In this document: positions 24,574 to 33,918 of the stretch, piece after piece
How positions within the stretch are numbered: position 1 is the first letter of the stretch
Layout: the number at the start of each line of letters is the position of its first letter
Source of the DNA: Oscillospiraceae bacterium
GTDB lineage: Bacteria > Bacillota > Clostridia > Oscillospirales > Oscillospiraceae
Assembly (NCBI GenBank): GCA_031261325.1
Contig: JAISKH010000007.1
Coordinates: 1 to 64,000 of the forward strand
DNA: 64,000 nucleotides
Reading direction: 5' to 3'
Program-made: the position numbers and the translations under genes
The notes under the pieces: generated by a model
The model's database searches: none
What the model saw: the letters and a program-made list of their open reading frames with translations, nothing else
What the model was told of the DNA's origin: nothing

Positions 24574-25542
24574 ATGAAAATCGGCAATATCGAAGTGAAT
24601 ACGCGGCTCGCGCTCGCGCCGATGGCGGGCGTGACCGACCTCGCGTTCCGCGCAATTTGCCGCGAATTTGGCGCGGGGCTGACGTACACCGAAATGGTCA
24701 GCGCGAAAGCCCTCGTCTATCAGGACGGCAAAACGCGCTCACTTCTTGCAATCGCCGCGGATGAGCACCCCGTCGGCGCGCAAATCTTCGGCAGCGACCC
24801 CGTCTGCATGGCGGAAGCCGCCGCCCTCGCGCTCGAAATATCGGGCGCGGACTTCATAGACATAAATATGGGCTGTCCCGTCGGCAAGGTTGTAAAGAAC
24901 GGAGATGGCAGCGCACTCATGAAAAACCCTGAACTTGCAGCGAAAATAATCGAATCGGTTTGCGCAAGTGTCAGCGTCCCCGTGACCGTAAAGATACGCA
25001 AAGGATTCGACGCGGGCAACGCAAACGCCGTGGAATTTGCGCAAATGGCGGAAGCGTCGGGTGCCGCCGCAATTGCCGTCCACGGTCGCACACGCACGCA
25101 AATGTACGCAGGAAAAGCCGACTGGGACATAATCCGCGCCGTCAAACAAGCCGTGAAAATACCAATTATTGCTAACGGAGACATATTCTCGGGTGCTGAC
25201 GCGGAGCGAATCCTGCGCCAAACGGGAGCCGACGCGGCAATGCTCGGGCGCGGCACTTTCGGCAACCCATGGCTCTTCCGCGAAGCCGAAGCCGCCATTT
25301 CAGGCGAGCCAATACCCGAGCGCCCAACCGTAAAAGAGCTTGCGCAAACCGCGCTGCGACAGTTCAAAATCGCTTGCGAGACTAGGGGAGAACGCCTCGC
25401 GTGCCTTGACGCGCGCCGTCACTTCGCGTGGTACCTGCGCGGCGTCGCGCACGCTTGGTACTTCAAGGAGCAAATCACCAAAATCGAGACAATGGACGAC
25501 ATTTGCCGCATCTCGGAAGGCATCAGTCGGGAGTTGAAATAA
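24574..25542 (+). CDS. dusB: tRNA-dihydrouridine synthase
   Basis: A 322-residue FMN enzyme that reduces specific uridines in tRNA to dihydrouridine. The TIM barrel shows LAPMAGVTDLAFRAICREFG, the active-site INMGCPVGKVVKNGDGSALM with the catalytic cysteine, VHGRTRTQMY and NGDIFS. Size and motifs are those of the DusB group common in Firmicutes. Its TAA stop overlaps the ATG of the sigma-factor gene (TAATG), so the two are translationally coupled. Confidence 0.95.
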   Translation: MKIGNIEVNTRLALAPMAGVTDLAFRAICREFGAGLTYTEMVSAKALVYQDGKTRSLLAIAADEHPVGAQIFGSDPVCMAEAAALALEISGADFIDINMGCPVGKVVKNGDGSALMKNPELAAKIIESVCASVSVPVTVKIRKGFDAGNANAVEFAQMAEASGAAAIAVHGRTRTQMYAGKADWDIIRAVKQAVKIPIIANGDIFSGADAERILRQTGADAAMLGRGTFGNPWLFREAEAAISGEPIPERPTVKELAQTALRQFKIACETRGERLACLDARRHFAWYLRGVAHAWYFKEQITKIETMDDICRISEGISRELK

Positions 25543-26138
25543 TGACGCACGAAGAAGAAATGGTAATAATCGCCAAAGTCCTCGCGGGTGAGCATAACGC
25601 CTACGAACAGCTCGTCCTCGCGCATCAGGACAAAATTTACGGGCTTGCGCTGAAGCTCCTGCACAACGCGCAGGACGCGGAGGACATAGCGCAGGAGGTG
25701 TTCGTCAAGGCGTTCACGGGGTTACAAGCATACCGCGGCGAAGCGCGATTCTCCGTCTGGCTGTACCGCATGACCTACAACATGTGCATCGACCGCACGC
25801 GCCGAGCCAAGCGCGCCCCCTTGCAAATGCCGCACGCGGAGGAGGTCGAGTTTGACATCAAAGACCCGTCGCTAACCCCGGAAGAGCTACTCCTGCAACG
25901 GGAAACGCGCGACGCGATAGAGCGCGGGCTGCAAACCCTGCCGCAGAATCAGCGCGAAATCCTGATTCTCCGCGAAGTCACGGGCATGAGCTACGCCGAC
26001 ATTGCCGCGACGCTCGGTATCGGCGAGGGCACCGTGAAGTCACGAATATCCCGCGCGCGTGACGCACTCGTCGAGTATTTGAAACGCGACGGAACAATTT
26101 CGCGCGCCAAACGTCATAAGCGCGGAAAGGGGGAGTGA
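25542..26138 (+). CDS. ECF RNA polymerase sigma factor (SigW/RpoE type)
   Basis: A 198-residue group IV sigma factor. Region 2 is seen in AEDIAQEVFVKAFTGL and FSVWLYRMTYNMCIDRTRR, region 4 in LPQNQREILILREVTGMSYADIAATLGI and GTVKSRISRARDAL. I use ATG at 25542, overlapping the dus stop, because the longer upstream frame lies inside dus. The membrane protein encoded directly after it, with overlapping ends, is its likely anti-sigma factor. The unit probably answers an envelope stress. Confidence 0.94.
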   Translation: MTHEEEMVIIAKVLAGEHNAYEQLVLAHQDKIYGLALKLLHNAQDAEDIAQEVFVKAFTGLQAYRGEARFSVWLYRMTYNMCIDRTRRAKRAPLQMPHAEEVEFDIKDPSLTPEELLLQRETRDAIERGLQTLPQNQREILILREVTGMSYADIAATLGIGEGTVKSRISRARDALVEYLKRDGTISRAKRHKRGKGE

Positions 26139-26140
26139 AC

Positions 26141-27001
26141 GTGAAACGAGAAGATTTAAGCGGTTACATCGACGGCGAGTTGTCAGACGCGCAGCGCATT
26201 CAAGTTGAGCGCGCACTCACCGACGAAGATGCAGAAAAGCTCCAAACCTACAAGCAAATAACCGAATCGGTCAGCGAAGCGCCAAAACCACCGCAAAGCT
26301 TTACATCAAGCGTCATGCAGTACGTTATTCAGCAAACCGAATCGGTCAATAACGTTCCGATTAAACACAAACACACATTCGCGCGCTTCGTGCCCGTAGC
26401 GGCGGGACTGGTGCTCGTCGTCGGCATCGCGCTGTTCGCGAACAGCTTCCTTTTCGGCAACGACAAGTCCGCCAACGCGCCGCAACTGCCGCCAGAGTAC
26501 GCAACCGCAAACACGTCCGAATCGGACTACGAGTCGTCGCTCGACAAGGGGATTGTAACGGGTGCGGGGACCGAGGAAGGCGCGTCATTCGATTACGCAA
26601 ACGCCGGCTCAAGTACGGACGAGTACAGCACGGACAGCGTCGCTGATGAGCCGAAACCCGTTGCGCCGCAAGCTACATCCGTGCCCGAAGCCGCACCCGC
26701 CGAAGCCGCCACACCCGCAGACGACGCGAAAACCGACACGCCCGAATCCCCCGCGGCAGCCGCGCCCGCACCCCCTGCGAACATCGAAATCGCCGACGCG
26801 AACGCGCAGTTTTACGCGATAATTTACGTCACAGGCGAGCTGCCGCCCGCGTTGTCGTCGTATCCACTCGAACCGAGCGAACGCGGAGACGCGGAGCTGC
26901 AAATCCCGCGCGAGGTGGCGGACGAACTGGCGGCGCTCGGCTACGAAACGGTCAGCGTCAACCCCGACTCGGAGACGGCACTCGTAATATACTCCAAGTA
27001 A
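26141..27001 (+). CDS. Membrane anti-sigma factor
   Basis: A 286-residue single-span protein. The cytoplasmic N-terminus (VKREDLSGYIDGELSDAQRIQVERAL) resembles anti-sigma domains but lacks the zinc HxxxCxxC cluster. A transmembrane helix follows near residues 82-102 (VPVAAGLVLVVGIALFA). An Ala/Pro/Glu-rich extracellular linker and a compact C-terminal domain close the protein. GTG at 26141 has AAAGGGGGAG seven bases upstream; a GTG at 26135 overlapping the sigma stop is the alternative. Position and topology support control of the adjacent ECF sigma factor by sequestration. Confidence 0.82.
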   Translation: MKREDLSGYIDGELSDAQRIQVERALTDEDAEKLQTYKQITESVSEAPKPPQSFTSSVMQYVIQQTESVNNVPIKHKHTFARFVPVAAGLVLVVGIALFANSFLFGNDKSANAPQLPPEYATANTSESDYESSLDKGIVTGAGTEEGASFDYANAGSSTDEYSTDSVADEPKPVAPQATSVPEAAPAEAATPADDAKTDTPESPAAAAPAPPANIEIADANAQFYAIIYVTGELPPALSSYPLEPSERGDAELQIPREVADELAALGYETVSVNPDSETALVIYSK

Positions 27002-27026
27002 CAACGACAATAACCGAATAGGTTTT

Positions 27027-28898
27027 CTAAGCAAACCCCGCAAACCGCGCCAAAGTAGCGACAATTAAACACAGCAGCATGCCGACAGCCGTGGGGAGCG
27101 CGACCGCAAGGAGCGTCCACCTCACGCTGCCGGTTTCCTTTTTTATCGTCAAACACGTCGTGGAGCACGGCCAATGCACAAGGCAAAACAGCAGCGTACA
27201 CACCGCCGTCACCCACGTCCAACCGTTGCAAATCAACAAGTTTCGCAAATCCGCAAGCGACTGCGCATCGGTCAACGCACCCGCCGCCGAATACGTCATG
27301 ATGATAATCGGGAACACAATTTCGTTTGCGGGAAACCCCAAAACAAATGCCAGCAGAATCACGCCGTCCAATCCGAGCAGCCGCGCAAACGGGTCGAGAA
27401 ACGCAGCAACCGCCTGCAACGCAGTCGAATCCCCAATCGTAACGTTCGCGAGCAACCAAATCACCAGCCCCGCCGGAGCTGCGACGACGACCGCCCGCCC
27501 GAGTACAAACAGCGTCCTGTCTAGCAAAGACCGCACAATCGTGCGACCAATTCGCGGCAACCGAAACGGCGGCAGCTCCATCGTGAACGCGCTCCGCGCA
27601 CCCCGAAGAGCCGTCGCAGACAGGAAACGCGACACGCCGAATGTCAGCCCAACGCCCAAAAGTATCGCGCCCGTGAGCATTGTAACCTCAATCAGCGGCG
27701 CGGCGGAGCCGAAAACCGCCCCCGCAAAGAACATGGAAATAATCGCAATCAGCATCGGAAACCGCCCGTTGCAAGGCACAAACGCGTTCGTCAGCACCGC
27801 AATCAGCCGCTCGCGCTGCGACTCAATGATGCGGCAACCCGTCACCCCCGCGGCGTTGCACCCCAGCCCCATGCACATCGTCAAAGCTTGCTTACCGCAA
27901 GACTTTGCGCACTTGAAACGCCTGTCAAGATTGAACGCAACGCGCGGCAGATAGCCGAAATCCTCCAACAGCGTGAAAATCGGGAAAAATATCGCCATCG
28001 GCGGCAACATAACCGACACAACCCACGCAAGTGTCCGATAAACGCCAAGCACGAGCGCACCATGCAACCAATCAGGCGCTCCGAGCGCAAGCAAAAACGC
28101 GCTCAACCTGTCCTGCACCCAAAACAAACCCGCCGCAAGTGCGGAGGACGCCGCGTTCGCCCCCGAAATCGTCAGCCAAAAGATAACCCCGAGCAGCCCG
28201 AGCATAACCGCCGTTCCGCAAACCGAACCGGTCAAAACCCTATCAACGCGCCTGTCGCGAGCATAAGCTCCGCGCGGAACCGTAACCGAAGCGCGCGCAA
28301 ATCTCTCCGCCGAGAGCACATACGCGCGTGAAATTTCGTCCCGCCGCGCGTCGCCGACCAAGAGCGAGCGCGGAGCACACACACGATAAGCACGCGGAGT
28401 AACCGAATCGGTCATAAGCCTACGAACAGCGGCAATCAGCGCGTCAAGCCCACCACGCCGCCGCGCCGAAGCCGGCACAACAGGCACCCCAAGCGACTTT
28501 TCCAACCTCGCCAAATCAACCTTAACTCCGCGCTTTTTCGCCTCGTCCATCATGTTAACGCACAGAATCACGCGCGGCGTAATCGCCATAATTTGCAGCG
28601 CGAGAATCAAATTCCGTTCCAAACACATCGCGTCGCACACGACGACAACAATATCAGCACGCCCCGAGGCGAGAAATTCACGCGTAATTTCCTCCTCACC
28701 GCTCCGCGCCGTGAGCGAATATGTACCGGGCAGGTCAACGACGACGTACCGTTCGCCGCCGAAATCGCCCGTCCCCTCCGACAGAGCGACGGTTTTCCCC
28801 GCCCAATTGCCCGTGTGCTGGCGCAGACCCGTCAGCGCGTTGAAAACCGTGCTCTTTCCGACGTTCGGGTTCCCCGCGAGGGCGATAGTCGCGCTCAT
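27027..28898 (-). CDS. feoB: Ferrous iron transporter FeoB
   Basis: A 623-residue Fe(II) importer of the inner membrane. The N-terminal G domain has GNPNVGKS (G1), VVDLPGTYSL (G3) and NMMDE (G4). A helical GDI region and about eight membrane helices with Gate motifs (GLGCNAAGVTGCRIIESQRER; FPANEIVFPI) follow. It is somewhat shorter than many FeoB proteins but complete in motifs. The start overlaps the feoA stop by four bases. Dependence on Fe(II) uptake fits an anaerobe. Confidence 0.95.
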   Translation of the reverse strand: MSATIALAGNPNVGKSTVFNALTGLRQHTGNWAGKTVALSEGTGDFGGERYVVVDLPGTYSLTARSGEEEITREFLASGRADIVVVVCDAMCLERNLILALQIMAITPRVILCVNMMDEAKKRGVKVDLARLEKSLGVPVVPASARRRGGLDALIAAVRRLMTDSVTPRAYRVCAPRSLLVGDARRDEISRAYVLSAERFARASVTVPRGAYARDRRVDRVLTGSVCGTAVMLGLLGVIFWLTISGANAASSALAAGLFWVQDRLSAFLLALGAPDWLHGALVLGVYRTLAWVVSVMLPPMAIFFPIFTLLEDFGYLPRVAFNLDRRFKCAKSCGKQALTMCMGLGCNAAGVTGCRIIESQRERLIAVLTNAFVPCNGRFPMLIAIISMFFAGAVFGSAAPLIEVTMLTGAILLGVGLTFGVSRFLSATALRGARSAFTMELPPFRLPRIGRTIVRSLLDRTLFVLGRAVVVAAPAGLVIWLLANVTIGDSTALQAVAAFLDPFARLLGLDGVILLAFVLGFPANEIVFPIIIMTYSAAGALTDAQSLADLRNLLICNGWTWVTAVCTLLFCLVHWPCSTTCLTIKKETGSVRWTLLAVALPTAVGMLLCLIVATLARFAGFA

Positions 28899-29131
28899 CG
28901 CCCGCCACCCCGCTCAAGCTCAATCGCGGCAGCGTCCTCATATCGCAGCGCGATTACCGCGCCACGCACAGAGTAAGCCGCAATGTCGCCGCGCCGCTTC
29001 CGATGCTCGCACGCGACGGTCGAACCCTCCGTCAGCCCCAAGTCAAAAAGCCGCCCGCGCATTGCGGCGGAACCACCGACACGAGCCACAATGCCGCGCT
29101 CACCCTCCCGCAAATCTGTTAAATTACCCAT
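28895..29131 (-). CDS. feoA: FeoA, SH3-like accessory of ferrous iron transport
   Basis: A 78-residue SH3-like protein with the family pattern GERGIVARVGGSAAMRGRLFDLGLTEGS and IALRYEDAAAIEL. FeoA supports FeoB activity at the membrane. ATG at 29131 follows AAGGAGG; the longer frame lacks a ribosome site. An ATGA overlap couples it to feoB. A 9-bp inverted repeat (29164-29198) lies 33 bases upstream and could be part of its control. Confidence 0.92.
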   Translation of the reverse strand: MGNLTDLREGERGIVARVGGSAAMRGRLFDLGLTEGSTVACEHRKRRGDIAAYSVRGAVIALRYEDAAAIELERGGGR

Positions 29132-29163
29132 AACCCGCCTCCTTGCTTTGCTGTAATATACTA

Positions 29164-29198
29164 TTCGGCGGCAACCCAACGTGTGAGCCGCCGCCGAA
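29164..29198. repeat. Inverted repeat upstream of feoA
   Basis: TTCGGCGGC and GCCGCCGAA, 17 bases apart. It may be a leader hairpin or operator; it does not resemble the usual AT-rich Fur box. Confidence 0.5.
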
Positions 29199-29241
29199 CA
29201 TATAGCTGCTGGTTAATAAGCGCAAACGCATCTCCCGTCTA

Positions 29242-29272
29242 AATTGTCAATTGTCAACTGTCAACTGTCAAT
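29242..29272. repeat. Degenerate heptamer tandem repeat
   Basis: Four head-to-tail heptamers AATTGTC, AATTGTC, AACTGTC, AACTGTC followed by AATTCC. The array runs over the stop codon of the phosphoesterase gene. Probably a slippage-type intergenic repeat. Confidence 0.8.
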
Positions 29273-30164
29273 TCCTCATATAGTCGCGCAACCGATAAGG
29301 TCCCACCAGCACGTCCCGCCCGACATAGAGCGTACCGTCAGGGCGCGTCTTAACGCTCCACTTCACGAGCGAAGCCAAGCCGCCCGCAATCTCAATCGCC
29401 GTAATGCAGCGCGGGTGAACGCACGAGCCGTCGTTAAAGTATTTCGCCCTCTCTCCGCTCGGCTCGGGGAACACGGCGCGGTGCGTGTGCCCCGCAATCA
29501 GCATCTTGCCCTCACGCATTGCCCAATGCTGAAGCCGCTTTTCAACCCGCAGCTTCACATTCGTGTTAACCGCCGCGCTGCACGGGTCCTTAATCCCGAC
29601 AAGCTGCAAAGGCGTCCACACATACCGCACAAGAAACCGCGCGAGCAGCCACAAATTGTCGTTAAAGAAATCCGCTTGGTGCCCGTGCAAAAGAAAAATC
29701 TCCCCCAAAACCTCCGTCGCGGGCGCGTACTCAAGCACCATTCCCTCTAGCACGCGCATGTGCGGAAAGAGCGGCATGGAACGAAGCTCCGCCGCGTCGT
29801 AATATTCGTCCATCAAGTGCGGCTTGCGCCGCTTAACCGCGTCATGGTTGCCGTTCATCATGTAAAGTCGGTCGTCGGCATAAAACTGCGTAAGCAGCCA
29901 GAACAAATGATTGTGCGTTGCGGAAATTTTCGCGAAGCTGCGGTTCTCCCACAGCTCGTCGCCGTCGCCAAGCTCTATGTAAGTGTACCTGTTGCGGTTG
30001 TAGTAGCGCAGCGCGGAGAAGCAGGTGTTTTGGTTGACGGCGAAGTTGTCCGCCCAACCGCCGTAACCCCTGTGGCAGTCGCTCATAATTACGATACGCG
30101 AGTAGTCGTCAATGCGCACGCGCTCGGCGTTGCGATACGCGCGCTCAACATGGCGCAGCTTCAT
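29268..30164 (-). CDS. Calcineurin-like metallophosphoesterase
   Basis: A 298-residue soluble phosphoesterase with IVIMSDCHRGYGG, ELGDGDELWENRS, MMNGNHDAVK, LLHGHQADFF and IAGHTHRAVFPE. The motif set and length resemble the LpxH/UDP-diacylglucosamine hydrolase-like branch, but a Gram-positive host makes lipid A work unlikely, so the substrate is open. ATG at 30164 follows TAGGAGGG. The last codons overlap a heptamer repeat. It stands between the DUF4474 gene and feoAB with no close coupling to either. Confidence 0.88.
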   Translation of the reverse strand: MKLRHVERAYRNAERVRIDDYSRIVIMSDCHRGYGGWADNFAVNQNTCFSALRYYNRNRYTYIELGDGDELWENRSFAKISATHNHLFWLLTQFYADDRLYMMNGNHDAVKRRKPHLMDEYYDAAELRSMPLFPHMRVLEGMVLEYAPATEVLGEIFLLHGHQADFFNDNLWLLARFLVRYVWTPLQLVGIKDPCSAAVNTNVKLRVEKRLQHWAMREGKMLIAGHTHRAVFPEPSGERAKYFNDGSCVHPRCITAIEIAGGLASLVKWSVKTRPDGTLYVGRDVLVGPYRLRDYMRN

Positions 30165-30192
30165 AGAAACCCTCCTACTATAAATATAAGCG

Positions 30193-30214
30193 CGGGGAAC
30201 GCGAGCGTTCCCCG
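30193..30214 (-). terminator. Hairpin after the DUF4474 gene
   Basis: Perfect 10-bp stem CGGGGAACGC/GCGTTCCCCG with a 2-base centre, 20 bases past the stop. No strong T-run, so termination is likely but not certain. Confidence 0.55.
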
Positions 30215-30233
30215 ACTTATCACGCGCGCGGAG

Positions 30234-31412
30234 CTACCAACGGTTTCGGTCGCGCGGCGGTCCCTGAATTCTGTCCCCGCGCGCGCTGTCCGCCTGCGTT
30301 AAAACCTCAAAGCCGCCGTGCACGCCGTCGTCCAGGCTGTCGAACGTCGAATACACCTCGGGCGAGCGCCCCATGTGCATAATCGCGCCATACATCGTCG
30401 GCGAAACCTCGCGCACGCGGTTCAAAATGTCATACATGTTGTCGCACCCGTATGTCAGGCGCGTAAACTCCTCGCACAGCAATTTATTCTTGCGTTGCGT
30501 AAACCAAACGAGCGCGCGCGTGCGCGAAGCGGGCTGCGCGGTTTTCGGCACGGTGAACAGTATATCCACGGTATTGCCGTAAACGCGCATGTCCTCGCTC
30601 GTGTAACCCGCGGCTTGCAGAGCCGAAGCGAAAGCCGCGCTCATCGCCGCGTTCTTCAGCGTAACGCTCGCCTCCATAACAAGGTCCCACGGGTCGGAAA
30701 ACTCACCGAGCTTAAAGCCCGTAAGCCACCAATGCAGCGCGCTACGCTTCATCATCACGCGGTTGTCTTTCAGCAAAGTGAACGACATGTTCAGCAAATC
30801 GCCGTCGCCGATGTTCTCATACAGCGGACTGCCGAGCAGACTGCGCCCCGAAGCGTAATACACGCCTATTTCGCAACCCGTCGTCATGCCGTACTGACCC
30901 TTCCACAGTTCTATCAACCAGTCGCGCCCGCCGTAGCTGAAGTATATCGGCTCGCTGTCCACAATCATGCCGCTCGGCGCGATGCCCTCGTCGTATAGTC
31001 GGCAGTAACCGTATTTGCGCTGCCACGCGTTAATCAAAGAGTAAAAGATGTTTTGGCGGCTGTCATAGCCATAGCCGACCTCCGCCAGCAGGTTGTTGAT
31101 TGCCGTCTGCTGCTCCGCCGTCTCACGAACGGAACCGCCCGAAGCTTCGGCAACGCCGCCGCCGAATTTCGGTGGCGAGATTATCGGCACAAAGCCCTTT
31201 GGCAGCCTTGACTTTCCGAACGGCTTTTTAGCTTTCCGTCCGCGCTTTTGTCCGCCCGACAGATTACCCGGCAGATTACCGGGCAGGTTGCCGGGGCGTT
31301 TTTTCCCGCGTTTCTTAAAGACGTGCCCCGTGAACAGAGCGGATACCGCACATGCCGCAACGAAGATTATCCAAAACAGCGGGCTTCCGATGAAATATAT
31401 AAGTGCGCCCAT
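30234..31412 (-). CDS. DUF4474-domain membrane-anchored protein
   Basis: A 392-residue protein. An N-terminal membrane helix (LIYFIGSPLFWIIFVAACAVSALF) is followed by a basic stretch with PGNL repeats (PGNLPGNLPGNLSGGQK), then a conserved domain: FYSLINAWQRKYGYCRLYD, MIVDSEPIYFSYGGRDWLIE and WKGQYGMTTGCEIGVY. That domain is the DUF4474 type found in Clostridia, of unknown function. I chose ATG at 31412 because GGAG precedes it by eight bases and the membrane helix follows at once. It is divergent from the zinc-type ABC genes. Confidence 0.85.
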   Translation of the reverse strand: MGALIYFIGSPLFWIIFVAACAVSALFTGHVFKKRGKKRPGNLPGNLPGNLSGGQKRGRKAKKPFGKSRLPKGFVPIISPPKFGGGVAEASGGSVRETAEQQTAINNLLAEVGYGYDSRQNIFYSLINAWQRKYGYCRLYDEGIAPSGMIVDSEPIYFSYGGRDWLIELWKGQYGMTTGCEIGVYYASGRSLLGSPLYENIGDGDLLNMSFTLLKDNRVMMKRSALHWWLTGFKLGEFSDPWDLVMEASVTLKNAAMSAAFASALQAAGYTSEDMRVYGNTVDILFTVPKTAQPASRTRALVWFTQRKNKLLCEEFTRLTYGCDNMYDILNRVREVSPTMYGAIMHMGRSPEVYSTFDSLDDGVHGGFEVLTQADSARGDRIQGPPRDRNRW

Positions 31413-31566
31413 TTCAGCACTCCATTCTATTAGACTCCGAAACATAATATGCCGATTCGCCGAAAAGTGACACCGCGCGTCCCGCCGCCCGCGCGTCTCC
31501 GCCCAATCGGACGCAAATGCGTTATTGTGCATATTGCTATAATTTAACAGACAAAACAACTAATAC

Positions 31567-31596
31567 TTGCAAATATTATACGAATAAGGTTATAAT
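31567..31596 (+). promoter_or_regulatory. Promoter of the zinc-type ABC operon
   Basis: TTGCAA, 18-nt spacer, TATAAT; start codon 29 bases downstream. Confidence 0.75.
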
Positions 31597-31624
31597 GTAA
31601 ATTGTACAAATCGGAGGACGACCA

Positions 31625-32284
31625 ATGATAATCGCCAACAACATATACTACACATATACGGGCGCGCCGCCATACATACTCGCGGGGTTGAACCTCGAAA
31701 TCAAGGCGGGGGAGTACGTCTCCGTCATCGGCGACAACGGCAGCGGCAAGTCAACGCTCATGCGCCTGCTCCTCGGCTTACTGAAGCCCGCGCAGGGCAC
31801 CGTAATCTCAAAAGCAAAGCGCGTAGGATACGTGCCGCAGCGCGGCGACTTCGCGAACTCGGGCTTCCCGATAACCGTGTACGAAATGCTCCGCGCCTAC
31901 TCGCGACTCCTCGGCGTGCGCGACCGCCGCGCCATTGACCGCAGCCTCGACCTGACGGGTACGCGCGACCTGAAAAACAAGCTCGTCGGTACGCTGTCGG
32001 GCGGTCAGGGGCAAAAGGTCACAATCGCCCGCGCTCTAATCGGCGAACCCGAGCTGCTCATACTGGACGAACCGTCCACGGGCATCGACGTACCCAGCCA
32101 AGCCGAAATCTACGGTATCCTCCGCGACCTGAACCGCGCACACGGACTGACAATCGTCTCCGTGGAGCACAACCTGCAAGCCGCGCTCGACAGCTCGACG
32201 CTTATCTACCACCTGCACGCGGGGCACGGGCACATCTGCACGCCAAAACAGTTCATAGACGAATATCTCGGAGGAAAAGCCTGA
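31625..32284 (+). CDS. znuC: Zn/Mn-type ABC transporter ATPase
   Basis: A 219-residue ATPase with Walker A GDNGSGKST, signature LSGGQGQKVTIARAL, Walker B LLILDEPSTGID and the H-loop VEHN. Closest in pattern to ZnuC/AdcC/MntB. Unlike most zinc ATPases it ends in a histidine-containing segment, HLHAGHGHICTPK. The next gene, the permease, starts in the stop codon (TGATG). The gene symbol is by family; the metal is not proven. Confidence 0.9.
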   Translation: MIIANNIYYTYTGAPPYILAGLNLEIKAGEYVSVIGDNGSGKSTLMRLLLGLLKPAQGTVISKAKRVGYVPQRGDFANSGFPITVYEMLRAYSRLLGVRDRRAIDRSLDLTGTRDLKNKLVGTLSGGQGQKVTIARALIGEPELLILDEPSTGIDVPSQAEIYGILRDLNRAHGLTIVSVEHNLQAALDSSTLIYHLHAGHGHICTPKQFIDEYLGGKA

Positions 32285-33105
32285 TGCTGCAATATGAGTT
32301 CATGCAAAACGCGTTCATCGTCGCGATTGCGATAGCGATTCTCTGCCCCTGCATCGGCATTTTTCTCGTACTGCGTCGATACTCGATGATAGGCGACACG
32401 CTGTCGCACGCGTCGCTCGCGGGCATATCCCTCGCCCTGACCGTCGGCGGCAACCCGCTGCTCGGCGCGTTCATATTCACCGCGTTCTGCGGCGCGCTAA
32501 TCGAGTTCCTGCGCGGATTCTTCAAGAAGAACGCCGACCTCATTCTGTCCGTCGTCCTCGCGCTGTGCGTCGGCATAGCCATTACGCTGATAAGCTCCGG
32601 CAAGGTACACGCGAGCGCGGAGAGCTTCCTCTTCGGCAGCGTACTGACGGTAACGCGCGGCGACATGACTATCGCGCTCGCGCTTAGTGTACTGACAATC
32701 GGCGTGCTCGCGATATTCTATAACCAACTCGTGTTCATTGCGTATGATGAGGAAACGGCGGCGGTTGCGGGCGTCCGCGTTAAGCTCATCAACTATATAT
32801 TCTCAATCCTCGTCGCCGCCGCCGTCTCCGTCGCGATTCGCGTCGTTGGCGTGCTGGTACTCAGCTCCATGATTGCGCTGCCCGTCGCCGCCGCGCTTCA
32901 ACTCGGGCGCGGGTTCCGCGCAACGCTCGCGCTGTCAATCCTGTTCAGCGTGACGGATATAATCGCGGGAATAACAATAGCCTACTACTTAAATGTCGCG
33001 CCCGGCGGCTTCACCGCGATAGTCTCGGTTGCGACGCTCCTGCTCGCCATAGTCGGCAAGCAACTGACAAGAACAATAAACGGTCATCTGAAAGGCGGAA
33101 TGTAG
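32284..33105 (+). CDS. znuB: Zn/Mn-type ABC transporter permease
   Basis: A 273-residue ABC-3 family permease with about eight membrane helices. Family marks are LVLRRYSMIGDTLSHASLAGISLAL near the start and RVVGVLVLSSMIALPVAAALQL in the last third. It works with the preceding ATPase to import zinc or manganese. No ZnuA/AdcA substrate-binding lipoprotein is found in the window, so that part must be encoded elsewhere. The nucleotidyltransferase gene follows after two bases. Confidence 0.92.
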   Translation: MLQYEFMQNAFIVAIAIAILCPCIGIFLVLRRYSMIGDTLSHASLAGISLALTVGGNPLLGAFIFTAFCGALIEFLRGFFKKNADLILSVVLALCVGIAITLISSGKVHASAESFLFGSVLTVTRGDMTIALALSVLTIGVLAIFYNQLVFIAYDEETAAVAGVRVKLINYIFSILVAAAVSVAIRVVGVLVLSSMIALPVAAALQLGRGFRATLALSILFSVTDIIAGITIAYYLNVAPGGFTAIVSVATLLLAIVGKQLTRTINGHLKGGM

Positions 33106-33107
33106 AT

Positions 33108-33902
33108 ATGATTACAAGCGGACAACAGCTATTCATCAATCGCGCGCTCCCGATATTGCGGCGCGACCCGCGCGTCGTCGGCGTGGCGCTCGGCGGTTCG
33201 TACATCGAAAAGGAGAAGATGGACGAATTTTCGGGGCTTGACTTCGTCGTCGCCGTGCAGACGGAGTCGTTGCAGGACGTGTTGCAGAACATGGAGGAAA
33301 TTGCGGGGAAAATCGGACCGCTTCTCGCGTGCTTCCCCGGCGAGCATATTCAGCGTCCGAACCTGCTCATCTGCCTGTTCGACGACCCGATTATCCACGT
33401 TGACTTCAACTTCGTCGCCGCCGACGACGCGTCGGGACGCGAGGACGAACCGATAATCCTCTTCGAGAAGAACAATATCCTTACCGAGCAATACGCGCTG
33501 AAACCGCCCGCAACACCCGCCGCGAACATGCAATGGTGCGAGGACCGCTTCTGGATATGGGTGCATTACGCGGCGACACGAATCGGGCGCGGCGACCTGT
33601 TTGACGCAATCGAATCCCTCGCGTTCCTGCGCACAAACGTGCTCGGACCCTTGGTGCAAATCAAAAACGGAGCGGTGCCGAACGGCGTGCGCAATATCGA
33701 GCGCGACTCGCCAAACGACGTGCCGCGGCTCATCGCGACGCTCGCCGAATACGACCGCCGCGACTGCATACGCGCCCTAAAGGCGGCGACGGACCTGTAC
33801 ATCGCCCTGCGCGGCATCAACAAATCGCACATGTATCTGCGCGAAAAAGCGGAGAGCCGCGCCCTCCGCTACCTCAACTATATCTCCGAAAAGTTCAGCT
33901 AA
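33108..33902 (+). CDS. Nucleotidyltransferase-domain protein
   Basis: A 264-residue protein of the polymerase-beta-like nucleotidyltransferase superfamily. The hallmark GGS is in VVGVALGGSYIEKEKMDEFSG, followed by LDFVVAV and VDFNFV, which supply the acidic residues. The C-terminal half is helical, as in aminoglycoside adenylyltransferases and related DUF4111-type proteins. Substrate unknown: an antibiotic, a metabolite or a protein. It sits two bases after the permease and is likely in the operon. A strong terminator follows. Confidence 0.82.
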   Translation: MITSGQQLFINRALPILRRDPRVVGVALGGSYIEKEKMDEFSGLDFVVAVQTESLQDVLQNMEEIAGKIGPLLACFPGEHIQRPNLLICLFDDPIIHVDFNFVAADDASGREDEPIILFEKNNILTEQYALKPPATPAANMQWCEDRFWIWVHYAATRIGRGDLFDAIESLAFLRTNVLGPLVQIKNGAVPNGVRNIERDSPNDVPRLIATLAEYDRRDCIRALKAATDLYIALRGINKSHMYLREKAESRALRYLNYISEKFS

Positions 33903-33918
33903 CCTCACCTACATAACG

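Noticed and set aside
29242-29272. Possible CRISPR or attachment repeat
   Set aside because: Units are seven bases without spacers; it is a simple tandem repeat.
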